From positions 22,303,917-22,367,916 of the forward strand of contig NC_092571.1 of assembly GCF_037975245.1 (NCBI RefSeq): a stretch of 64,000 bases of DNA, written 5' to 3'. Made by a program: the position numbers and the translations under genes. Below are positions 1-8,360 of the stretch, piece by piece. Under the pieces are notes generated by a model. It searched no databases and was not told the origin of the DNA. It saw only the letters and a program-made list of their open reading frames with translations. Position 1 is the first letter of the stretch, and each line of letters opens with the position of its first letter. The DNA is from Apostichopus japonicus (Eukaryota > Echinodermata > Holothuroidea > Aspidochirotida > Stichopodidae).

Positions 1-36
1 AAGTATTAGTTAATCCACCTAATATCTCAGTCCATA

Positions 37-62
37 CAGTGGCGCGATGGCTTGGCGCACTG
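37..62 (+). other. Inverted repeat / hairpin of 8 bp with one bulge
   Basis: CAGTG (37-41) pairs with CACTG (58-62), G42 is bulged, CGC (43-45) pairs with GCG (55-57), and the 9-nt loop is GATGGCTTG. It overlaps the box-A-like motif and is the strongest local fold I can see in the unit. An alternative shorter hairpin, CGCA-CTG-TGCG (56-66), overlaps its 3' arm. In 18 units of the distal domain A59G and C60T turn two Watson-Crick pairs into G-U/U-G pairs, so the longer hairpin remains possible in RNA but not as DNA, while the alternative one is broken. Confidence 0.6.
40..50 (+). promoter_or_regulatory. Box-A-like element of a tRNA-type Pol III promoter (in every unit)
   Basis: TGGCGCGATGG resembles the eukaryotic tRNA box A (TRGYNNARNGG), with the A and G in the middle transposed relative to common tRNA D-loop sequences. 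The flanking GCGC (42-45) and GCGC (55-58) can form a D-arm-like stem with a 9-nt loop containing GG at 49-50, as tRNA D-loops do. Box B begins 59 bp downstream, within the range of class II (Leu/Ser-like) tRNA genes and tRNA-derived SINEs. A recurrent variant, GATTGC (G49T, at 16,842, 17,326 and many units between 23 and 36 kb), destroys the GG pair. Function is inferred from motif only. Confidence 0.45.
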
Positions 63-86
63 TGCGAGCTGATGATCGAGACTCTC

Positions 87-90
87 TTTT
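87..90 (+). terminator. Internal T4 run between box A and box B
   Basis: CTCTTTTGC places four T residues between the two promoter-like boxes. In vertebrates T4 is a minimal Pol III terminator, while yeasts generally need longer runs. If T4 terminates in this organism, a transcript begun upstream of box A would end here. In some units (12,191, 18,757 and 54,567) a CT dinucleotide is lost just before it (GACTCTTTTGC). Function is uncertain and depends on the host polymerase. Confidence 0.3.
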
Positions 91-94
91 GCAT

Positions 95-112
95 CCGTGG
101 TTCGAACCCCGG
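95..112 (+). other. T-arm-like hairpin around box B
   Basis: CCGTGGT (95-101) can pair with ACCCCGG (106-112) around the tetraloop TCGA, seven positions with one mismatch (T98 against C109). It contains box B and the SmaI-type palindrome CCCGGG. Two units change this segment in clusters: unit 2,410-2,574 has CGTTGGG and unit 49,132-49,296 has CCATGGG where the others have CCCCGGG. Whether the hairpin is used as RNA is unknown. Confidence 0.45.
99..109 (+). promoter_or_regulatory. Box-B-like element of a tRNA-type Pol III promoter (in every unit)
   Basis: GGTTCGAACCC fits the box B consensus GGTTCGANNCC, the TFIIIC-binding T-arm of tRNA genes. It is the best-matching Pol III signal in the unit and is kept in nearly all copies. 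Rare breaks include GTTCCAACC (3,799; 10,708; 16,317), GGTTAGAACC (11,654; 15,657; 18,220), GGTTCTAACC (10,554) and a 1-bp expansion GGGTTCGAACC (15,181; 21,748). The core TTCGAA is palindromic, so the minus strand also reads GGTTCGAAC, but only the plus strand has a suitably placed box A. The acceptor and anticodon arms are not convincingly foldable, so a functional tRNA is not claimed. Confidence 0.55.
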
Positions 113-121
113 GTGACGACG

Positions 122-138
122 TCTTTTGCCGATCTTTT
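122..138 (+). terminator. Twin TCTTTT runs after box B; site of the 11-bp length polymorphism
   Basis: TCTTTT at 122-127 and again at 133-138 gives two T4 tracts 15 and 26 bp past box B, where a tRNA-type gene would have its terminator. In 156 short units only one T4 remains. Three units carry an uninterrupted T7 instead (10,891-10,897; 11,849-11,855; 18,415-18,421), a stronger terminator by Pol III rules. The same tract can be read as the polypyrimidine tract of the adjacent ACAG acceptor-like site, so the two interpretations compete. Confidence 0.35.
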
Positions 139-171
139 ACAGCAAGTGCCTACACGGGGAGCTGTAAGTAT
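135..171 (+). other. Splice-site-like pair bracketing a 21-nt micro-exon-like segment (in every unit)
   Basis: TTTTACAG (135-142), preceded by a pyrimidine-rich tract, looks like an intron 3' end. GTAAGTAT (164-171, crossing into the next unit) matches the eight intron-side positions complementary to U1 snRNA 5' end. Between them lie 21 nt (143-163; begins CAAGTGCC, ends GGGGAGCT). Repeated splicing of consecutive units would join 21-nt exons with introns of 144 nt (long) or 133 nt (short). The 21-mer is a multiple of three, and tandem copies are stop-free in all three frames. TGAC, a possible branch-site core (117-120), is about 23 nt from the AG in long units and 12 nt in short ones. No first or last exon is in the window; use is inferred only. 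Confidence 0.35.
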
Positions 172-2893
172 TAGTTAATCCACCTAATATCTCAGTCCAT
201 ACAGTGGCGCGATGGCTTGGCGCACTGTGCGAGCTGATGATCGAGACTTTCTTTTGCATCCGTGGTTCGAACCCCGGGTGATGACGTCTTTTGCCGATCT
301 TTTACAGCAAGTGCCTACACGGGGAGCTGTAAGTATTAGTTAATCCACCTAATATCTCAGTCCATACAGTGGCGCGATGGCTTGGCGCACTGTGCGAGCT
401 GATGATCGAGACTCTCTTTTGCATCCGTGGTTCGAACCCCGGGTGATGACGTCTTTTGCCGATCTTTTACAGCAAGTGCCTACACGGGGAGCTGTAAGTA
501 TTAGTTAATCCACCTAATATCTCAGTCCATACAGTGGCGCGATGGCTTGGCGCACTGTGCGAGCTGATGATCGAGACTCTCTTTTGCATCCGTGGTTCGA
601 ACCCCGGGTGATGACGTCTTTTGCCGATCTTTTACAGCAAGTGCCTACACGGGGAGCTGTAAGTATTAGTTAATCCACCTAATATCTCATTCCATACAGT
701 GGCGCGATGGCTTGGCGCACTGTGCGAGCTGATGATCGAGACTCTCTTTTGCATCCGTGGTTCGAACCCCGGGTGATGACGTCTTTTACAGCAAGTGCCT
801 ACACGAGGAGCTGTAAGTATTAGTTAATCCACCTAACATCTCAGTCCATACAGTGGCGCGATGGCTTGGCGCACTGTGCGAGCTGATGATCGAGACTCTC
901 TTTTGCATCCGTGGTTCGAACCCCGGGTGATGACGTCTTTTGCCGATCTTTTACAGCAAGTGCCTACACGGGGAGCTGTAAGTATTAGTTAATCCACCTA
1001 ATATCTCAGTCCATACAGTGGCGCGATGGCTTGGCGCACTGTGCGAGCTGATGATCGAGACTCTCTTTTGCATCCGTGGTTCGAACCCCGGGTGATGACG
1101 TCTTTTACAGCAAGTGCCTACACGGGGAGCTGTAAGTATTAGTTAATCCACCTAACATCTCAGTCCATACAGTGGCGCGATGGCTTGGCGCACTGTGCGA
1201 GCTGATGATCGAGACTCTCTTTTGCATCCGTGGTTCGAACCCCGGGTGATGACGTCTTTTACAGCAAGTGCCTACACGGGGAGCTGTAAGTATTAGTTAA
1301 TCCACCTAACATCTCAGTCCATACAGTGGCGCGATGGCTTGGCGCACTGTGCGAGCTGATGATCGAGACTCTCTTTTGCATCCGTGGTTCGAACCCCGGG
1401 TGATGACGTCTTTTGCCGATCTTTTACAGCAAGTGCCTACACGGGGAGCTGTAAGTATTAGTTAATCCACCTAATATCTCAGTCCATACAGTGGCGCGAT
1501 GGCTTGGCGCACTGTGCGAGCTGATGATCGAGACTCTCTTTTGCATCCGTGGTTCGAACCCCGGGTGATGACGTCTTTTACAGCAAGTGCCTACACGGGG
1601 AGCTGTAAGTATTAGTTAATCCACCTAACATCTCAGTCCATACAGTGGCGCGATGGCTTGGCGCACTGTGCGAGCTGATGATCGAGACTCTCTTTTGCAT
1701 CCGTGGTTCGAACCCCGGGTGATGACGTCTTTTGCCGATCTTTTACAGCAAGTGCCTACACGGGGAGCTGTAAGTATTAGTTAATCCACCTAATATCTCA
1801 GTCCATACAGTGGCGCGATGGCTTGGCGCACTGTGCGAGCTGATGATCGAGACTCTCTTTTGCATCCGTGGTTCGAGCCCCGGGTGATGACGTCTTTTGC
1901 CGATCTTTTACAGCAAGTGCCTACACGGGGAGCTGTAAGTATTAGTTAATCCACCTAATATCTCAGTCCATACAGTGGCGCGATGGCTTGGCGCACTGTG
2001 CGAGCTGATGATCGAGACTCTCTTTTGCATCCGTGGTTCGAACCCCGGGTGATGACGTCTTTTACAGCAAGTGCCTACACGGGGAGCTGTAAGTATTAGT
2101 TAATCCACCTAACATCTCAGTCCATACAGTGGCGCGATGGCTTGGCGCACTGTGCGAGCTGATGATCGAGACTCTCTTTTGCATCCGTGGTTCGAACCCC
2201 GGGTGATGACGTCTTTTGCCGATCTTTTACAGCAAGTGCCTACACGGGGAGCTGTAAGTATTAGTTAATCCACCTAATATCTCAGTCCATACAGTGGCGC
2301 GATGGCTTGGCGCACTGTGCGAGCTGATGATCGAGACTCTCTTTTGCATCCGTGGTTCGAACCCCGGGTGATGACGTCTTTTACAGCAAGTGCCTACACG
2401 GGGAGCTGTAAGTATTAGTTAATCCACCTAACATCTCAGTCCATACAGTGGCGCGATGGCTTGGCGCACTGTGCGAGCTGATGATCGAGACTCTCTTTTG
2501 CATCCGTGGTTCGAACGTTGGGTGATGACGTCTTTTGCCGATCTTTTACAGCAAGTGCCTACACGGGGAGCTGTAAGTATTAGTTAATCCACCTAATATC
2601 TCAGTCCATACAGTGGCGCGATGGCTTGGCGCACTGTGCGAGCTGATGATCGAGACTCTCTTTTGCATCCGTGGTTCGAACCCCGGGTGATGACGTCTTT
2701 TGCCGATCTTTTACAGCAAGTGCCTACACGGGGAGCTGTAAGTATTAGTTAATCCACCTAATATCTCAGTCCATACAGTGGCGCGATGGCTTGGCGCACT
2801 GTGCGAGCTGATGATCGAGACTCTCTTTTGCATCCGTGGTTCGAACCCCGGGTGATGACGTCTTTTACAGCAAGTGCCTACACGGGGAGCTGT
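166..2893 (+). repeat. Higher-order segment A, copy 1 (2,728 bp, 17 units)
   Basis: Seventeen units whose order of long/short lengths and base-23 T/C states is the same, by hand count, as in 5,633-8,360. Both copies start with a long unit carrying GACTTTCTTTT (C84T), and in both the fourth unit is short and ends ACGAGGAG. The offset is 5,467 bp (497x11). Private differences (for example CGAGCCCC near 1,876 and CGTTGGG near 2,517, only in copy 1) show divergence after the duplication. Confidence 0.75.
661..814 (+). repeat. Representative short unit (154 bp, 11-bp deletion)
   Basis: First short copy. It lacks the 11 bases GCCGATCTTTT present in long units, so GTCTTTTGCCGATCTTTTAC becomes GTCTTTTAC. 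In the long unit the deleted stretch is bounded by two direct copies of TCTTTT (122-127 and 133-138), the geometry expected from slippage or recombination between short direct repeats. The deletion removes one of the two tail T4 runs and shortens the pyrimidine tract ahead of ACAG. This copy also has CTCATTCC instead of CTCAGTCC, and ACGAGGAG near its end; the latter recurs in the unit ending at 6,281. Confidence 0.96.
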
Positions 2894-5632
2894 AAGTATT
2901 AGTTAATCCACCTAACATCTCAGTCCATACAGTGGCGCGATGGCTTGGCGCACTGTGCGAGCTGATGATCGAGACTCTCTTTTGCATCCGTGGTTCGAAC
3001 CCCGGGTGATGACGTCTTTTGCCGATCTTTTACAGCAAGTGCCTACACGGGGAGCTGTAAGTATTAGTTAATCCACCTAATATCTCAGTCCATACAGTGG
3101 CGCGATGGCTTGGCGCACTGTGCGAGCTGATGATCGAGACTCTCTTTTGCATCCGTGGTTCGAACCCCGGGTGATGACGTCTTTTACAGCAAGTGCCTAC
3201 ACGGGGAGCTGTAAGTATTAGTTAATCCACCTAACATCTCAGTCCATACAGTGGCGCGATGGCTTGGCGCACTGTGCGAGCTGATGATCGAGACTCTCTT
3301 TTGCATCCGTGGTTCGAACCCCGGGTGATGACGTCTTTTGCCGATCTTTTACAGCAAGTGCCTACACGGGGAGCTGTAAGTATTAGTTAATCCACCTAAT
3401 ATCTCAGTCCATACAGTGGCGCGATGGCTTGGCGCACTGTGCGAGCTGATGATCGAGACTCTCTTTTGCATCCGTGGTTCGAACCCCGGGTGATGACGTC
3501 TTTTGCCGATCTTTTACAGCAAGTGCCTACACGGGGAGCTGTAAGTATTAGTTAATCCACCTAATATCTCAGTCCATACAGTGGCGCGATGGCTTGGCGC
3601 ACTGTGCGAGCTGATGATCGAGACTCTCTTTTGCATCCGTGGTTCGAACCCCGGGTGATGACGTCTTTTACAGCAAGTGCCTACACGGGGAGCTGTAAGT
3701 ATTAGTTAATCCACCTAACATCTCAGTCCATACAGTGGCGCGATGGCTTGGCGCACTGTGCGAGCTGATGATCGAGACTCTCTTTTGCATCCGTGGTTCC
3801 AACCCCGGGTGATGACGTCTTTTGCCGATCTTTTACAGCAAGTGCCTACACGGGGAGCTGTAAGTATTAGTTAATCCACCTAATATCTCAGTCCATACAG
3901 TGGCGCGATGGCTTGGCGCACTGTGCGAGCTGATGATCGAGACTCTCTTTTGCATCAGTGGTTCGAACCCCGGGTGATGACGTCTTTTACAGCAAGTGCC
4001 TACACGGGGAGCTGTAAGTATTAGTTAATCCACCTAACATCTCAGTCCATACAGTGGCGCGATGGCTTGGCGCACTGTGCGAGCTGATGATCGAGACTCT
4101 CTTTTGCATCCGTGGTTCGAACCCCGGGTGATGACGTCTTTTGCCGATCTTTTACAGCAAGTGCCTACACGGGGAGCTGTAAGTATTAGTTAATCCACCT
4201 AATATCTCAGTCCATACAGTGGCGCGATGGCTTGGCGCACTGTGCGAGCTGATGATCGAGACTCTCTTTTGCATCCGTGGTTCGAACCCCGGGTGATGAC
4301 GTCTTTTGCCGATCTTTTACAGCAAGTGCCTACACGGGGAGCTGTAAGTATTAGTTAATCCACCTAATATCTCAGTCCATACAGTGGCGCGATGGCTTGG
4401 CGCACTGTGCGAGCTGATGATCGAGACTCTCTTTTGCATCCGTGGTTCGAACCCCGGGTGATGACGTCTTTTACAGCAAGTGCCTACACGGGGAGCTGTA
4501 AGTATTAGTTAATCCACCTAATATCTCAGTCCATACAGTGGCGCGATGGCTTGGCGCACTGTGCGAGCTGATGATCGAGACTCTCTTTTGCATCTGTGGT
4601 TCGAACCCCGGGTGATGACGTCTTTTACAGCAAGTGCCTACACGGAGAGCTGTAAGTATTAGTTAATCCACCTAACATCTCAGTCCATACAGTGGCGCGA
4701 TGGCTTGGCGCACTGTGCGAGCTGATGATCGAGACTCTCTTTTGCATCCGTGGTTCGAACCCCGGGTGATGACGTCTTTTGCCGATCTTTTACAGCAAGT
4801 GCCTACACTGGGAGCTGTAAGTATTAGTTAATCCACCTAATATCTCAGTCCATACAGTGGCGCGATGGCTTGGCGCACTGTGCGAGCTGATGATCGAGAC
4901 TCTCTTTTGCATCCGTGGTTCGAACCCCGGGTGATGACGTCTTTTACAGCAAGTGCCTACACGGGGAGCTGTAAGTATTAGTTAATCCACCTAACATCTC
5001 AGTCCATACAGTGGCGCGATGGCTTGGCGCACTGTGCGAGCTAATGATCGAGACTCTCTTTTGCATCCGTGGTTCGAACCCCGGGTGATGACGTCTTTTG
5101 CCGATCTTTTACAGCAAGTGCCTACACGGGGAGCTGTAAGTATTAGTTAATCCACCTAATATCTCAGTCCATACAGTGGCGCGATGGCTTGGCGCACTGT
5201 GCGAGCTGATGATCGAGACTCTCTTTTGCATCCGTGGTTCGAACCCCGGGTGATGACGTCTTTTGCCGATCTTTTACAGCAAGTGCCTACACGGGGAGCT
5301 GTAAGTATTAGTTAATCCACCTAATATCTCAGTCCATACAGTGGCGCGATGGCTTGGCGCACTGTGCGAGCTGATGATCGAGACTCTCTTTTGCATCCGT
5401 GGTTCGAACCCCGGGTGATGACGTCTTTTGCCGATCTTTTACAGCAAGTGCCTACACGGGGAGCTGTAAGTATTAGTTAATCCACCTAATATCTCAGTCC
5501 ATACAGTGGCGCGATGGCTTGGCGCACTGTGCGAGCTGATGATCGAGACTCTCTTTTGCATCCGTGGTTCGAACCCCGTGTGATGACGTCTTTTGCCGAT
5601 CTTTTACAGCAAGTGCCTACACGGGGAGCTGT

Positions 5633-8360
5633 AAGTATTAGTTAATCCACCTAATATCTCAGTCCATACAGTGGCGCGATGGCTTGGCGCACTGTGCGAG
5701 CTGATGATCGAGACTTTCTTTTGCATCCGTGGTTCGAACCCCGGGTGATGACGTCTTTTGCCGATCTTTTACAGCAAGTGCCTACACGGGGAGCTGTAAG
5801 TATTAGTTAATCCACCTAATATCTCAGTCCATACAGTGGCGCGATGGCTTGGCGCACTGTGCGAGCTGATGATCGAGACTCTCTTTTGCATCCGTGGTTC
5901 GAACCCCGGGTGATGACGTCTTTTGCCGATCTTTTACAGCAAGTGCCTACACGGGGAGCTGTAAGTATTAGTTAATCCACCTAATATCTCAGTCCATACA
6001 GTGGCGCGATGGCTTGGCGCACTGTGCGAGCTGATGATCGAGACTCTCTTTTGCATCCGTGGTTCGAACCCCGGGTGATGACGTCTTTTGCCGATCTTTT
6101 ACAGCAAGTGCCTACACGGGGAGCTGTAAGTATTAGTTAATCCACCTAATATCTCAGTCCATACAGTGGCGCGATGGCTTGGCGCACTGTGCGAGCTGAT
6201 GATCGAGACTCTCTTTTGCATCCGTGGTTCGAACCCCGGGTGATGACGTCTTTTACAGCAAGTGCCTACACGAGGAGCTGTAAGTATTAGTTAATCCACC
6301 TAACATCTCAGTCCATACAGTGGCGCGATGGCTTGGCGCACTGTCCGAGCTGATGATCGAGACTCTCTTTTGCATCCGTGGTTCGAACCCCGGGTGATGA
6401 CGTCTTTTGCCGATCTTTTACAGCAAGTGCCTACACGGGGAGCTGTAAGTATTAGTTAATCCACCTAATATCTCAGTCCATACAGTGGCGCGATGGCTTG
6501 GCGCACTGTGCGAGCTGATGATCGAGACTCTCTTTTGCATCCGTGGTTCGAACCCCGGGTGATGACGTCTTTTACAGCAAGTGCCTACACGGGGAGCTGT
6601 AAGTATTAGTTAATCCACCTAACATCTCAGTCCATACAGTGGCGCGATGGCTTGGCGCACTGTGCGAGCTGATGATCGAGACTCTCTTTTGCATCCGTGG
6701 TTCGAACCCCGGGTGATGACGTCTTTTACAGCAAGTGCCTACACGGGGAGCTGTAAGTATTAGTTAATCCACCTAACATCTCAGTCCATACAGTGGCGCG
6801 ATGGCTTGGCGCACTGTGCGAGCTGATGATCGAGACTCTCTTTTGCATCCGTGGTTCGAACCCCGGGTGATGACGTCTTTTGCCGATCTTTTACAGCAAG
6901 TGCCTACACGGGGAGCTGTAAGTATTAGTTAATCCACCTAATATCTCAGTCCATACAGTGGCGCGATGGCTTGGCGCACTGTGCGAGCTGATGATCGAGA
7001 CTCTCTTTTGCATCCGTGGTTCGAACCCCGGGTGATGACGTCTTTTACAGCAAGTGCCTACACGGGGAGCTGTAAGTATTAGTTAATCCACCTAACATCT
7101 CAGTCCATACAGTGGCGCGATGGCTTGGCGCACTGTGCGAGCTGATGATCGAGACTCTCTTTTGCATCCGTGGTTCGAACCCCGGGTGATGACGTCTTTT
7201 GCCGATCTTTTACAGCAAGTGCCTACACGGGGAGCTGTAAGTATTAGTTAATCCACCTAATATCTCAGTCCATACAGTGGCGCGATGGCTTGGCGCACTG
7301 TGCGAGCTGATGATCGAGACTCTCTTTTGCATCCGTGGTTCGAACCCCGGGTGATGACGTCTTTTGCCGATCTTTTACAGCAAGTGCCTACACGGGGAGC
7401 TGTAAGTATTAGTTAATCCACCTAATATCTCAGTCCATACAGTGGCGCGATGGCTTGGCGCACTGTGCGAGCTGATGATCGAGACTCTCTTTTGCATTCG
7501 TGGTTCGAACCCCGGGTGATGACGTCTTTTACAGCAAGTGCCTACACGGGGAGCTGTAAGTATTAGTTAATCCACCTAACATCTCAGTCCATACAGTGGC
7601 GCGATGGCTTGGCGCACTGTGCGAGCTGATGATCAAGACTCTCTTTTGCATCCGTGGTTCGAACCCCGGGTGATGACGTCTTTTGCCGATCTTTTACAGC
7701 AAGTGCCTACACGGGGAGCTGTAAGTATTAGTTAATCCACCTAATATCTCAGTCCATACAGTGGCGCGATGGCTTGGCGCACTGTGCGAGCTGATGATCG
7801 AGACTCTCTTTTGCATCCGTGGTTCGAACCCCGGGTGATGACGTCTTTTACAGCAAGTGCCTACACGGGGAGCTGTAAGTATTAGTTAATCCACCTAACA
7901 TCTCAGTCCATACAGTGGCGCGATGGCTTGGCGCACTGTGCGAGCTGATGATCGAGACTCTCTTTTGCATCCGTGGTTCGAACCCCGGGTGATGACGTCT
8001 TTTGCCGATCTTTTACAGCAAGTGCCTACACGGGGAGCTGTAAGTATTAGTTAATCCACCTAATATCTCAGTCCATACAGTGGCGCGATGGCTTGGCGCA
8101 CTGTGCGAGCTGATGATCGAGACTCTCTTTTGCATCCGTGGTTCGAACCCCGGGTGATGACGTCTTTTGCCGATCTTTTACAGCAAGTGCCTACACGGGG
8201 AGCTGTAAGTATTAGTTAATCCACCTAATATCTCAGTCCATACAGTGGCGCGATGGCTTGGCGCACTGTGCGAGCTGATGATCGAGACTCTCTTTTGCAT
8301 CCGTGGTTCGAACCCCGGGTGATGACGTCTTTTACAGCAAGTGCCTACACGGGGAGCTGT
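5633..8360 (+). repeat. Higher-order segment A, copy 2
   Basis: Matches 166-2,893 unit for unit in length pattern. After this copy the pattern diverges, and the next units (8,361-8,998: short with ACGGAGAG, long, short, long) match instead those starting at 4,500 (offset 3,861 bp). A third GACTTTCTTTT unit starts at 9,329. The 0-10 kb portion is therefore a patchwork of overlapping duplications rather than one simple period. Confidence 0.72.

Larger units (their letters stand above)
1..165 (+). repeat. Representative long unit (165 bp)
   Basis: First copy, used as coordinate reference. It has an AT-rich leader (1-36) with the inverted repeat ATTA-GT-TAAT (5-14), then a GC-rich core (37-120), then a pyrimidine-rich tail and boundary segment (121-165). 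Landmarks are a hairpin at 37-62, a box-A-like motif at 40-50, CTGATGA at 69-75, T4 at 87-90, box B at 99-109 inside a second hairpin (95-112), a CCCGGG palindrome at 108-113, T4 runs at 124-127 and 135-138, TTTTACAG at 135-142 and GTAAGTAT spanning 164 to the next unit's base 6. GC is 84/165. This copy has GTGACGAC at 113-120, where nearly all others have GTGATGAC. Confidence 0.97.

Noticed and set aside
5-14. Homeodomain-type palindrome ATTA-GT-TAAT as a regulatory site
   Set aside because: A 10-bp AT-rich inverted repeat is common by chance, and nothing nearby suggests a regulated gene; mentioned only as part of the unit.
69-107. Hammerhead ribozyme: CTGATGA core box followed by GAA about 30 nt later, in a satellite of SINE type
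   Set aside because: The stretch between the boxes cannot form a proper stem II (bases next to CTGATGA and before GAA do not pair), the base after GAA is C rather than A, and no correctly placed NUH cleavage site with stem III is seen.
101-113. CENP-B box (TTCG....A..CGGG)
   Set aside because: TTCG and CGGG are both present but five bases apart instead of seven, and the required central A is missing; the resemblance comes from box B followed by CCCGGG.
33-120. A functional tRNA gene in each unit
   Set aside because: D-arm-like and T-arm-like parts exist, but the acceptor stem has only partial pairing (30-37 with 113-120, out of register with box A), no clean anticodon stem forms, and a T4 run lies inside. 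Best treated as tRNA-like or degenerate.
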